Origin: Sphagnum magellanicum
Lineage: Eukaryota; Streptophyta; Sphagnopsida; Sphagnales; Sphagnaceae
Assembly (NCBI GenBank): GCA_021904315.1
Contig: CM038913.1
Coordinates: 1,673,958 to 1,737,957, forward strand
Reading direction: 5' to 3'
DNA length: 64,000 nt
Below the pieces are notes generated by a model, which saw only the letters and a list, made by a program, of their open reading frames with translations, did not search any database and was not told the DNA's origin. The translations under genes were made by a program, and so were the position numbers. Position 1 is the first letter of the stretch. Each line of letters opens with the position of its first letter. Below, one piece after another: positions 22,554 to 34,538 of this stretch.

Positions 22554-25500
22554 CATTAATAAAAATAAGCCAAAGTGTAACCACTTTATTTGTCATGAAA
22601 TGCAACTATTGGTCATTTGTGACTACCTTTGTACATTTTTGCAACTATTTCTTGTCTTGTCATATTCGTAATTACACTATAACAAACTCTATAATTGTTT
22701 GTGATTATTTTGGTTTTCATCTTTCCATGTGACCAACATTTAATTTGGTTTCCATTCAAGAAAAACAACTTATGTCCCACCAGTTAAAGATGTGACCAAT
22801 TCAATTATAGCCCTATAGGTATACAAATGTGTATTTTGTGTATTTTAAGGAATATAATTAAGTATATTACAATTTACAAATATTACAATTCATATTACCT
22901 ATGTATTCAAGTTTTGTTATCAGCATAAATGGGCTCGATATCATATTTACACTAAATGTATATTTTGAGAACATTAAATTTCAACATAAGATATTTCTTA
23001 AATATATTGTGCCCATTTTCCAACTTCATGCAAGCTATTTTATTATACTTCTTAAAATTATTACAAAAGACATTTATAATTATTTATCTTATATTATATT
23101 ACATATATTTATTAATTACATGTATTAAGAAATGAATTTAAATATTAACTTTTATTTAAAATTTTAAATAATTTAATTAAATTACATTTTCAACTATGCA
23201 ATTATTATTTTAAAATATTGACATAACTAATAAATATATCTAGTAAAAATATTTGTATTATTAGTAAATTATTTTCAAAGGAATAACATATTTACTTATA
23301 TTAAATAATAATAATTTTAAATAGTTCATAAATAGGTATAATGAACGAAATAATCATATGGAAAGAATAAATAAAATATTTAACCTTACCTACCAACTAA
23401 CTACAATAATAATTCAATTGTTCTCATTTTTATTGCTAAATATTTATAATTGATGGTTATTAATAATTAATTATTGATTATTTCAGATATTATTTTAATT
23501 CATTTGGTCATGGAATATTAATTATTTAGTCATTAATGATTAATTAGTTATTTCCAAAGTTGACAAATTATGAACTATAATTCAGATCTTTCTTGAAAAT
23601 ATTATAATAATCTTAAAATAATGAAAAAAATTCATATAATTAATATATTAAAAAAGAGAATACATTAAATAATTTTATGTATTACTATTTATTTAATTAT
23701 TTATGGTAAATGGTTAATATAAAAGGATAAACTTTTACATTAGTAATTATTATTTTATAGTAACTTAAAATCCTTGTAAAATCAATGTAATCATTTAGTT
23801 TATTTGTGAGTAAGAATTACAATACTTGTAAAATTAATTTATAATTGAGATTTAATTGTTCATAATCTATAATATAAAAGCTATCAGTTTAGTTCTTCTG
23901 TAATTTTCTATAATAATCATAATTATTCACACAATTTATAATTTATAAGTTTAAATCTGAGTTAAAAATTCGGAAAAATTATAATGTAGTTAAAATAGAT
24001 ATTGTAATGATTGTAATTGAAGGAATTATTATTATTTTATTTTATTTTTTGAATTCTATAATTAGTTATCTATGATAAATATTTTTGGAGTATTTTTATA
24101 CTAATAAGAAGAATTAAAGTATGTTCAACAAATTATTGTATTTATAATTGGTAATTACCAATAAAAAGAAACAAGTGATTTGACTTATATGAATTTTTAC
24201 AATATTAAATGTAATTATATATTAATTACTATAATGAATTTGATATTAATTTTAAAATAAATGATTTTCCTAGGGATTTATTTCATAATAGCAATTGTTA
24301 TAATTAAACATGTTCTTGAAATGTTTAGAAATTTAAAAACTAACAACAAAAGGCATGAGGAAAATTTTGGAGTTACAATTTAATTTGTGAAGAAATTGCA
24401 ATTTCAAAACTTATCGATCCTAGATTATTTGTTGTTCATTTCTATTTCGAACATTATATTAACAAAGGATGTGGTCATCTAATTTCACATTAAGAAGTTT
24501 GTGCAAATGGGATGAACCAATCAAAAGGCTTAACCAAATGCAAAAAGAAAAATTGTGCATAATTTTAAATTACCTACATCCCCAACCTACTTATTTACCT
24601 ATTAAACTAAATATGTACCTAGGTTGACGTACCCACCTAGGTTGACTTATGTACCTACCAACTTAAATACCTACATATATAAATAGGTATTTTGTCTAAA
24701 AAGGTGGAACTACTTAATTACCTTTTCACCTAAGTAGGTATGTAGGTATGTAGCTTAAATTTATGGCATTTATTCATGTACCTGCAAACTTAATATTAAT
24801 ATTTTGTATTAAAATCATTTTAAAATGCCAAATGTGCCAAATCATTTACATTGGGCCACGTGCCATGATATAAGATCATTCAATCATTTGAATTGAATGT
24901 CCTAGATTATTTCAAAATTATAATAATATCTATATCTTAATTAATTAAATATTGGGACATGTCACATCCCATCATTTGCCTTCACTAGTGACCAAAATAG
25001 TTGCATCTTAATCGTATGTGACAATATGTATAAAATGGAATCAAAGGATGAAGTATATATTTGTTGATTTTTTATTTATTCAATACCCCTTATCGTTTGC
25101 TACTAATGTTACATGCGACTTAGTAAAGATGACTAGAATTTTCTTTGTCACAAATGTTGTTTGCGGGTAAAAGCATTATAAAGTATGTTAATGAAAGATA
25201 ATATTATTTTTTGGTGGAGAATATCCATAAGCTAAGACTTAATACATTCAACTCATGAATATTTTTCATTTTAATGATTATAAAAGGAAGATCGTTGACT
25301 TAAATGCAAAATATTTAATACTTGCATGTTTTAATATGCATTTAAGTATATTTTTTAGAAATACAAGTACAAAAAATAAGTGTCACTATCCTACTTCAAG
25401 TATATAAAAATGTGATGAAAGTACAATTATAATTGGATTTCTTATACTTTCAGATGGAAAAAGCACTATTATTTATTAATGTGTTTAATTTTTTTTCATA

Positions 25501-25829
25501 TCATAGTCATAATTTATTTAAGTTCTCATAGAAAAGTATGTTGGAAATTTTGAAAACTCAACTAATTTAAAAAACACTTTTCATCCATTTTTCTTAAATG
25601 AAAATTTGTTGCACTTTATGTGTAACTTACCATCAACTCTATGGAACGCTCCACTACTTCATAATGAAAGTTAAAGAAGTTTGGAATAGATTTTTTCATT
25701 TTTATGACATAAATATGATTGTGAGTACATGTTTGACCACTTTTCTAGCATACTTTACCATGTTTTCACCCTTGCGACTAATATTTAGTAATAAAATATA
25801 GTTAAACATACGTGTTTTTCTTCTAGTAG
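22554..25829. mobile_element. E1: AT-rich CACTA-like element, unit 1
   Basis: The left end reads CATTAATAAAAATAAGCC (CACTAATAGGAATAAG in the unit 3 copy) and the right end reads GTTTTTCTTCTAGTAG. Subterminal repeats such as CATTTGTGACTACC, GTGTAACTTACC and TTTGACCACTTTT sit near both ends. The 3.28 kb interior is extremely AT-rich and non-coding. The unit 2 copy (50911-54210) has almost the same length. The terminal repeat is short and imperfect, so the assignment to CACTA is moderate; the shared boundaries are clearer. Confidence 0.45.
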
Positions 25830-25939
25830 CAAGGGCCATCACCCCAGGGAACCAAACACACGTAGGCTACCACGTAATGCAACTACATGGTCATGAGCAC
25901 AGATGACGTGATGATGGCACCATTATGAAATGCCAAAAC

Positions 25940-26338
25940 GGTCAAACAAACATCACAAGGGTCATCATTTTTGACCGGGGCTAATCCTAGGGCAGAAATT
26001 CGGGAATGTCGTAAAGTTATCCGTGAAGTCAGGAAAACATGCCACCGGAACACCCCCTACTTGGTCAAAAGTTTGTGGACATAGTAAGTTTATCCATAAA
26101 CTGAGGAAAACATGCCACCTGAACCCCCCGGGTATGGTCACATAGGCGATGAGATTTTAAAACACAGGAGAGAAAAGTACACTGGGTGTTATTGCAGAAT
26201 TTCTTTTGCATATCTAGATTCAACCCTTGGCCCCATCCATCTTTTTCCGAAAGAAGATGGAACAATGGTCAATTACGTATGGTTCCTCACCTGCCCCCAA
26301 CATACTTGCACCACTTTACACCACGGTAGTATAAAAAG
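25940..26338 (+). promoter_or_regulatory. Promoter region of SABATH gene B with TATA box and four W-box cores
   Basis: TATAAAAAG lies at 26330-26338 in a conserved setting followed by CTTTCACTTTAC. Upstream, W-box cores (TTGACC) occur at 25971-25976 on the plus strand and, as GGTCAA, at 25940-25945, 26063-26068 and 26267-26272. An imperfect direct repeat of about 40 bp (AGGAAAACATGCCACC plus neighbours) sits near 26015-26060 and 26085-26130. WRKY factors bind W boxes, so defence-type regulation is plausible but inferred. The whole interval is missing from gene C. Confidence 0.5.
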
Positions 26339-26604
26339 CTCTTTCACTTTACGGAAAGATATAAGCAGTACCTACAGCAGCCTAGCTGAGGAAAGTGAAA
26401 GAAAGAAAGAAAGAAGCTGTTCTTGTATTTGTATAGCAGTCTTTTGTGTTTTGTAACACAAATAACACAACTCCTGACACCGAGTAGGACTCCATGACCG
26501 CGAAGATTTAACAAAAGACTCTCTTAGTTTACAGTGCTGTATCTCAGAGGAAGTGTGTCTAATTCATAATTTTGGGTTTTGTGATTGAAAGTATCCTGCA
26601 GGAC

Positions 26605-28237
26605 ATGGACCAGGCGAAATCTAATTCCATGGTGGGTGGTGATGGGGAATTCAGTTACCAGCGGATGGGGGTGCGACAAGCACACGCAAGCAGGAGGTTG
26701 GAGCCCTTAATGGCCGAAGCTGCTAAGCACATGAGTCTGCCGGAACAAGGTCCTTTGCATATTGCTGATTTCGGTTGCTCCACTGGGAGAAACTCCATAA
26801 GTCACATGAACTTCATTGTGAAGTGTATCACTGACAGGTATGTCGAAGCTGGCGAAAATAATGGTCATGTCACTTGCATGCCAGAGATGCTTGTTTCCTT
26901 CATCGACTTGCCCGGGAATGATTTCAATACCCTTATCCAACTATTGGCATCAGAGGCCAAAAATGCCAACGATTTAGCTACATCAATCAATGGAGCCGAT
27001 GTTGGAAGAGCTAGCAGCTACTTCTCAGCAATGGTGGGAGGATCATTTTACAATCGTTTGTTGCCAAAGGAGAGCATCCATTTCGCAATATCGATCTTCT
27101 GCTTGCACTGGATGTCTCAGGTAAATTGATTGGTGTTCAATTACTCCACTAGTCTGATCTAATGTGTTTCTTCTTGAAGATCGCTAGCTCATGTACACAT
27201 GACTACATAAAAATATGCATTTTCAGATCAAATCACCATGCACATCTACACCAATTGAATACTAATGAATGTCGCAATTCTCGTGTTGATTAATTAGTCA
27301 TTCACAGAACTACTATTGCTGGTTGCGCATGTAGATACCAGCAACAGTGACAGATAAGAGTTCTCCTCTTTACAACAAAGGCCGCGCTTGGATTCTTGGC
27401 GGCAACCCTACTATTGCACGAGAGTTTGCTCAACAAAGCATGCTCGACTTGGACAACTTTCTCAATAGTCGTGCTGCCGAAATGGTGCCTGGTGGTATTG
27501 TGTTCGCGTCTTTCTTTAGCCGCCATGACGCAGCCAACCCTGAAAACCAAGTCAACCCTGAATGTCGCCATCGTTTTTCTGTTGGTCCTGACTTCGAAAG
27601 CGCTTGGAACGACCTCATTGACGATGTATGTAAAGAACACGATACTCTATCCTCTCGGTGAACCAATTTTTTGATGAAACAAAACTAGAAAGCCATTGTC
27701 TATGGTCTGGAAGACTAGGTGCAATCTTTCTAAAAGTTGTAGACTAAAATTTCATGCTGTTGTTCAAGTTGTCAATAGATTGACACTTTAATTCTTTTGC
27801 ATATTTTGGGATCCCCTTGTTTGCAAGCACAGGGAGTGATAACTACTGAGACAAGAGACACATTTAACCTCCCGATCTATGCCCGCTCAAAGGAGGAGGT
27901 GGAGGCAGCAATCATCAAGTGTGGTGCCTTTGACATCCAATATTTGCAATCGCCGGTTGACGAGGACATGTGCCCTGAGGACGAGTTGATGCACATGCTA
28001 CAATTCCCCAAATCCTTTGCTACGTTTTTTTCCTCATGGGTGAGGGCAATGACTGGCCCGAGCATAGAGGCACACATGGGCCGACACAACACCGACGAGT
28101 TCTTCATTCGCCACCAGCGACGCATAACAGCTCGTGCCACCTCCCTCCTTTCTGACCCTAAATCCCAACAAGAATACAGGTTTTTCAGGGCGACTTTCCT
28201 CCATGTGGTCCTCAAGCGCAAGGTCTTTAGTACTTAG
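26605..28237 (+). CDS. SABATH-family SAM-dependent carboxyl methyltransferase, gene B (3 exons)
   Basis: Proposed exons 26605-27120, 27335-27625 and 27833-28237 give 403 residues. Both introns (214 and 207 bp) are GT-AG, frame 0 and collinear with gene A. Motifs: MVGGDGEFSYQ (9-19), Gln25, ADFGCSTGRNS (54-64), DLPGNDFN (101-108) and CLHWMSQ (166-172) with His168-Trp169. The start is the ATG at 26605 (MDQAKSNSMVGG); the frame upstream has no earlier ATG. Compared with A, the first 18 residues differ (MDQAKSNS against an 18-residue leader). Closely related to C (about 95% by eye). A full promoter with TATA box lies upstream, so this copy is the most likely to be expressed. Substrate unknown; the family allows salicylate, benzoate, cinnamate, jasmonate, IAA or gibberellin types. 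Confidence 0.88.
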
Positions 28238-28314
28238 TCCAGTCAACAGTATCTTCCCATTCTTGAATCATGAAACCTCTTAGTAAACATATCCAATACC
28301 TACTCTAATACCGA

Positions 28315-28620
28315 AGCCCTTCTTGAGTGCTGCATTTTAGTGGGTATATTCAACCCTAGAAATATTAAATTTGTAAATCATATAGACCTGGTTTGATTTT
28401 ATTTTTTTGTCACTAATTGATGGGGATGATACTTACCCAACATAATTTTGTCCTCCTTTCTTTGAGGGGTGTTTCAAAAAAAATAAATGCTCACTCTATT
28501 GTAATAACACCGGAAGTGACAAAAGAAAACCATCCATCATGTACCTAAACCTAGGTATTTTAGAGTAGACAAATATCACAATACCCTTGGAGAAAGTAGA
28601 AACCCATACAAACCACCTAA
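28315..28620. repeat. 3' flank of gene B, shared with genes A and C
   Basis: Matches 10725-10890 in its first part and 56340-56630 along its whole length. It includes the dispersed phrase AGAAATATTAAATTTG and TTTGTCCTCC. Likely includes the 3' UTR; no clear polyadenylation signal can be singled out. Confidence 0.6.
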
Positions 28621-28719
28621 AGTAAAATTTTGCATGTCTTGAATCTCTTGGTTGTGTGATCAAATGATGTGAAGATTGTTTCTCAAAATAGAAATTGTCT
28701 AATTATGATCCCCATGACT

Positions 28720-29645
28720 AATTGAAGGTCAAAAGAAATTTTGATATTTGTGTAAAAACCATCAAGTTGTGATATTGATTACAATCGCAAAACCATAATG
28801 CCTTGTGACACTACAATGTCATGTACAACTATGGAGTCATTAACATGAATTTGTACTTACACTTGTAATCAAAGAAAACAATAGTCGTTTTCTTAATGGG
28901 TTGTAAAACCTAAAATGTGTTGTTGTGAATCAAGTTCGACCTCACATTTTGAGAATGTCCCCCACCCATGGGCTTTACCTATCATAAATCACAAGGTAAA
29001 TTACATCATGAACCAAATTTAGAGGTCACAAAACATATGAATGGGAGGGTTCTTATGCCTACTCCTCAATAGTGGGAGGGTTCTTACACCTATAAATAGA
29101 CATATTTTTCTCGCATGCTTAACGAGTAGACATAATATCCTTCCCAATTTCTTTCTAAGAGGGAAATTCATGCATATAAGGTGTTCTCCACATAGATTAC
29201 AAATTTTCTTTGAGTGCTTTATGTTGTAGCACAACCTGATTTAATGACAATAATGGGGGCAAGGTTTGCAAACTATCATACATTTATTTTTTATCATTGA
29301 AAATCATGGTAACCATAGCAAGTTGTGTTAAATGACTAAATTCAATGTTAGGATATGCAAATTAAAAATTCATTTAATTCAACTTGAGGCTTTGACTTTA
29401 ATTTAAAAGTTTCAAAAATGAACAATAGATGCATCAAAAGAATGACAAATTTGTAAAAGATTATTTTATGTATAATATCATACAAAAAATTTATGATTTA
29501 AACAATTTAGATGATAAGAACTTGTTAGTTATAATAAAAAAAACATTCATAATCTTAAGAATGTGGAATTTTCAAAAAAATTAAGTTCAAAAAAAATCTC
29601 AAAATCTTAAAGTTTCAACAATCCTTTGAAAATCCTTGGATGATT
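28720..29645. repeat. Unit repeat downstream of gene B
   Basis: Matches 58660-59520 with small indels. Short complementary open frames (29019-29234 minus, 29041-29229 plus) are conserved only because the DNA is duplicated. No family recognised. Confidence 0.6.
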
Positions 29646-29892
29646 TTATATTATGACCCGTGGCCCAATGTAAATATGCCACATGGCACCTTAAGTTGAA
29701 TTGAAGACAAAATATTGTTATTACGTTAGTAATGCCTAAGTAAGTACATAAATACGTGCCCACAAACCTAGGCTACATATTTACCTACCTACCTATTTAA
29801 GTAAAAAGGTAATGAAATAGGTCTACCTTCTTAGGTTAAATACCTACTCATGAAAGTAGGTACATAGGTTGACCTAGATGGATAGGTCATAC

Positions 29893-30624
29893 TGTGATCG
29901 AACAACATGTCGCCGGACAAGGACTTCATGCATGTACTATTGGTGTGAACATGAAAATCCTGATTTGGATAATGTGACCGAGAATCTTGATTAGTGGCGG
30001 CGGATTTTTTCTTGAGGAGAGTGAGAGGGAAATCAGAAGTGCATGGGATGCATGGTAGTGGAAGGACAGGAAGATGACGGCGCGTTTTATGAGAAGCTGC
30101 GGCGCCTCATTGATGAGGATGGAGGGAACGGCTAATGGTGATGAGTACGAGGAGGAAGGGAAGTTCGGAGTTTTGGGTTTTTTTGGCAGAGAGATTAGTA
30201 GAAGCTAGGAGAACGGAGTGGTGTCGCTCTTCTTCCGCTGCTATTTGCGACCGATGACCTTTAGCTTCTATATTTTTGGTAGAGCTAATTAGAAAGTTAG
30301 AATGAAGAGGACTGCGGATAGAGATTTTGGAAGAAGAACAGTGCTTGTGCTGTCGGAATTGTTTCTCTGAAATCTAAGCCATGGAATGCTGGCACTTGAT
30401 TTTCTGCTTGTCTGAATCGAGTCAGTGTGAGCTAAGTGTGAGAAAGCTCAGAGGATTGCTCCTGTAGCTGGGTTATGAATTCAAGCTTGGAGACAAGGGA
30501 AGGTTGTCTGTCCTGTTGTGTTCTGGCCGTAAGGTGCCATTGTGCTTGATCAGTCAGAGCACGCGAGGGAGGAGAAAGGTTGCCGGCTGCCATGATTGTT
30601 CTGCGTCTCTCTGGTGTCCCTCCA
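29893..30624 (+). repeat. 5' LTR of the gag-only element
   Basis: Direct repeat of 32667-33398 with equal length and about nine differences, all transitions as I read them. Begins TGTGATCG; the common part ends CCCTCCA, followed by T-run and the primer-binding site. Confidence 0.9.
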
Positions 30625-30709
30625 TTTTTGGTATCAGGGCTTGTCGATCATGTGACTGTGGTGGGCTACAAATAGCTGTGCATTCTGTCAGAGGATGACA
30701 CACTAAGGG

Positions 30710-31365
30710 ACATGTCTTCCTCTAGCAACGAAAATATTCCTATAGAATTAGCACAGGAGATCAGAGAACGTCGCATAGTTAGGAGGTTTGATTTTAGCAC
30801 TGTGCCAGAGGGTCCTCATCGAGGAGCAGTGATTCTGAGAGCACTAGGATTTGGAGTGGTCAGGTTGGTTGGCATAGAACCCGATCATGCACGAACAGGG
30901 GATATTGCGGTGGAGGTAACCCACAGTGGGTACTTCACAAGGGCAAGGGTGTGGCTGAAGGTTGTTGATGGAGACAGGGGGTGGACATGCACCTCAGAGC
31001 TTCAATCCAGTTTCTATTTCACTTCCTGCCTTGCGTAGAGTGAATCCCGAGTTTGCAGAGAGACAGAGTAGCATACCTAGAGTAGGAGATGTCTGGATAC
31101 CCAGATCTGAGATATCACCGAATCATTTCATAAGATTGTATGTGCCCGGTGTTGAAGACCTGTTTGCGGAAGGAGATCGCCTAGTTCGGATTGAGCACAG
31201 CGGTTCTCAATCCCGCATCATCAGCTGGGGCATATGGCGGAATAGGGCCGGAGGGTGGCGATTCCAACAAATGTCATCAGATGAACAACGATTTTCGACT
31301 TTCCCCTCTAATTTTGAACCATTGTCGCCTGTGCATGAAGGCGTTCAATCGGAGTTCGGAGTGTA
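30710..31365 (+). other. Unrecognised coding block upstream of gag (LTR element)
   Basis: Coding-like sequence between the primer-binding site and gag with phrases such as SSSSNENIPIELAQEIRE and DVWIPRSEISPNHF. I do not recognise a domain. It is richer in GC than the surrounding DNA, like the rest of the element. It may be an extra protein carried by this element family; it looks broken. Confidence 0.4.
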
Positions 31366-31499
31366 GTTTGGCATCTGTGTCAGGGTCAAGTTGCAGCAAA
31401 TAGGCAGTTGGTGATTTTGTACATTCTTTCTTTTTCTGTAGGCCTTGAGTCTGTATATAGTTTTGCAATTGTCCTGTGATATTGACGCTTCTACAGAAT

Positions 31500-32320
31500 G
31501 ACTAGTCCACAGGGTATGGACGAGCTATTCTGGGGGCGTGAGCACGAAGACGTCAGCGACTGGGCTGAAAGGCTCACCATGGCCGCAGAGGTGCGAGACC
31601 TCAATGCGGACAAATTGTTCAAGATCGCGGAGCTCAACTTGAGAGGCCGAGTTCGAGAATGGCTCAGAAGACTGCAGCCAGCTCCGGTGGATTGGTCTGA
31701 GTTGAGGACGTCAATTTTGCAGAAGTATGGGAACATGGACGATGATGACATCAGAGCCAAGCTCGATGCCATCAAACAAGAACCCAGGGAGAGGGTTCAG
31801 AGATATTTCGAACGGTTGGACAGATTCTTTCGGAAAGGCAAAATTGTTGATGCCGAACAACGGAGAAGATTTCTGGCCAGGTTGAGGCCTGAAATCAGAA
31901 AATTGTGCGTTATTAGGAATTTTGCTGATATAGAGGAATTGGTGGGTGCAGCTAGTGAGGTGGAGCGAGTGCTGGGTGAGCTGGGAGAGACTCCATTCGA
32001 GCCTTTCAAAGAAGAGCAAGAGGAGGGAATGACTGAGATGTCCATGGAGCATCAAGTTGCCAATTTGAACAATACGCTGATCAATTTTTTTAAGGGAGGT
32101 GTGCCGAACTCTATACCACCCCTCTCTCCTAACTAGTTTAAAGAGTGCCGAATCTGTAAGGGAAGGGACCATGTAGCCACGTCGTGTCCGAGGCAAATTG
32201 AACCACGGCCAAAATGTGCCAAATGTGGCATGCTGCATAGGACCGAGAATTGTGGTATCAAGTGTTCTTTCTGTTCAGGCCTGGGACACTCAGAGGACAG
32301 GTGCTGGAAGAGATCTAAGG
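31500..32320 (+). other. gag-like region with zinc-knuckle segment (LTR element)
   Basis: The first part (to about 32100) reads as a retrotransposon gag domain: WGREHEDVSDWAERL, LRGRVREWLRRL, ILQKYGN and a YFERLDRFFRKGK-type helix. The second part carries three Cys-rich knuckles in the style of CRICKGRDH..C, CAKCGMLHRTENC and CSFCSGLGHSEDRC. Gag packs element RNA into particles. The gag is of the Ty3/gypsy-like plant type, which is a family judgement from the motif style and not from a pol gene, since none is present. A fossil copy; not intact over its whole length. Confidence 0.7.
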
Positions 32321-32666
32321 ATGGGAGGCCAAGTTCTGGAGCGGCGAATTTCCTAGAAGTGTTATTGGATGATGAAGCAGCAACTGCACAGCAACTTGAT
32401 AGGCTCTGTGGGAATGAGAATGTTTTCTCATACACCCGCATACCCAGACAAAGAATGCCTATGGAAATACCACCAACAGAGGTCAGAACTTCGACCGAGA
32501 CTGACGGGAAGGGCGATTTCAACTTTGAAGAAGGTTGCCGAATCTGCATTGTCCAAGATGCAGATGGGCGTCAATGGGAAAGGTCTCGGAGGGATCTACA
32601 AATCTTTTATGCTCCTCCAGACTAAGCTGAGGGACTCAGCTTTTTCAAAAAGGGAGGGGTTACATA

Positions 32667-33398
32667 TGTGACCGAACAACATGTCGCCGGACAAGGACTT
32701 CATGCATGTACTATTGGTGTGAACATGAAAATCCTGATCTGGATAATGTGGCCGAGAATTTTGATTAGTGGCGGCGGATTTTCTCTTGAGGAGAGTGAGA
32801 AGGAAATCAGAAGTGCATGGGATGCATGGTAGTGGAAGGACAGGAAGATGACGGCGCGTTTTATGAGAAGCTGCGGCGCCTCATTGATGAGGATGGAGGG
32901 AACGGCTAATGGTGATGAGTACGAGGAGGAAGGGAAGTTCGGAGTTTTGGGTTTTTTTGGCAGAGAGATTAGCAGAAGCTAGGAGAACGGAGTGGTGTCG
33001 CTCTTCTTCCGCTGCTATTTGCGACCGATGACCTCTAGCTTCTATATTTTTGGTAGAGCTAATTAGAAAGTTAGAATGAAAAGGACTGCGGATAGAGATT
33101 TTGGAAGAAGAACAGTGCTTGTGCTGTCGGAATTGTTTCTCTGAAATCTAAGCCATGGAATGCTGGCACTTGATTTTCTGCTTGTCTGAATCGAGTCAGT
33201 GTGAGCTAAGTGTGAGAAAGCTCAGAGGATTGCTCCTGTAGCTGGGTTATGAATTCAAGCTTGGAGACAAGGGAAGGTTGTCTGTCCTGTTGTGTTCTGG
33301 CCGTAAGGTGCCATTGTGCTTGATCAGTCAGAGCACGCGAGGGAGGAGAAAGGTTGCCGGCTGCCATGATTGTTCTGCGTCTCTCTGGTGTCCCTCCA
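32667..33398 (+). repeat. 3' LTR of the gag-only element
   Basis: Starts TGTGACCG directly after the polypurine tract at 32647-32660. Matches the 5' LTR over 732 bp; a short tail TTTTTTGGTTACA reaches the target duplication at 33412. Confidence 0.9.
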
Positions 33399-34538
33399 TT
33401 TTTTGGTTACAATACTATGTACTTACCTAGCTAGGTAGATAAGTAGGTTGGGGAAGTTGATAGTTTCAAATTGTGCATAACTTTTCTTTTTGTTTTGCGT
33501 TAAGACTTTTCATTAGCTCATCCCGTGTGCACAAATTTTTTAATGTGAAAGTTAATGACCACACCTTTTGTTTATATTGTGTTCAAAATAGGAATGGAAA
33601 AATAGATAACATGGAACAAGTTTTGAAATTGCAGCTTCTTCACAAACTAAATTCCAACTTCAAAACCTTCCCCATGCCTTTTGTTTTTAGTTTTTAGATT
33701 TTATAAACAATTCAAATAAATGGCTCACTAAATAATTAGATAATCATTTAATTACTAATGATAAAATTTAACATATATTTAAAATATAAACTAAACATTA
33801 AAAATATTAAGTATTCATTATCAACTACTTAAATAAATAATAACTTATAAATATTTAATTATCTAGCTATCTAATTTGTCACAGGTTGCTAATACATAAC
33901 TCAAAGATAAATAAATAACTAAATTATTTTATTACTTTTTTATATCTAGTCGATTTATAGATAATATGATTAATTAATTAATTTAATTTATTTTTTAAAA
34001 TATTTATTTAAAATTTATTTATAAATTATAAATAATGAATGAAAATTTGTTATTAAAAAACATTCCAACACGATTTTTTTTAAAAAAAAATTAAAACAGT
34101 TATATTAATTACTATATAATTACATTTATAATTGTAAAATTTTTTATCATAAATAAGTAATTACAAAAAAATTTAAAATACAAACTTCAATTACTTTATC
34201 ATAATTCTTGAAATTATAATCATTACAATAATGATTTTAAGTACATTATTATTTTTCCAAAATTTTAATTCATATTTAAAGTTATAAATTACAGGTTGTG
34301 AATAATTATGTTCAATTAAAAAATAATTATGCCTATACTATGATCAATTCTTCTCTGAAATAATTACAATGATTTTAAAATAATGTAACATTAAATACAG
34401 TAATTAGTTTCTTTTACTGTAAAAATACAAAATATATAATGTAAAAAACAATTTTAAGAAAAAAATTATTTCGTGTAACTTATAAATAATAACTATAATC
34501 ATTTATAATTATTTATAAAATTGATTCATTATGGAGAA

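Larger units (their letters stand above)
29893..33411 (+). mobile_element. Young gag-only LTR retrotransposon
   Basis: Two direct LTRs (732 bp over the shared part) flank about 2.0 kb. The left LTR starts TGTGATCG, the right LTR is followed by GGTTACA, and the insertion is bordered by ATAC at 29889-29892 and 33412-33415. The unit 2 sequence at about 60280 shows the matching empty site. A primer-binding site like initiator Met tRNA (TGGTATCAGGGC) lies at 30629-30640, and a polypurine tract (AAAAAGGGAGGGG) ends just before the right LTR. Inside are an unrecognised coding block (about 30710-31360) and a gag-like block with zinc-knuckle region. No protease, reverse transcriptase, RNase H or integrase is present, so it depended on a partner. 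The LTRs differ at about nine positions (near 1.2%), so it is recent. The coding parts look broken, with about two breaks. Confidence 0.9.
29648..34538 (-). mobile_element. Inverted E1-related segment, unit 1, split by an LTR element
   Basis: The parts 29648-29888 and 33412-34538 match, as reverse complement, the E1 interior at about 24.1-24.9 kb: GGCATGAGGAAAATTTTGG, TTAATTTGTGAAGAA, GGATGTGGTCAT and CACCTAGGTTGAC occur in the opposite strand and order here. Its CACTA end, seen in unit 2 at 59677, is missing. An LTR retrotransposon occupies the middle. Confidence 0.6.

Noticed and set aside
29019-29234. Small frames on both strands conserved at 58949-59174
   Set aside because: Conservation equals that of the surrounding duplicated DNA, both strands are open, and no family fits.
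30629-30640. Initiator-Met tRNA-like word
   Set aside because: Only the 12-bp primer-binding site of the LTR element, not a tRNA gene.
31711-32238. Minus-strand 175-codon frame inside the LTR element
   Set aside because: Shadow of the gag region on the other strand.
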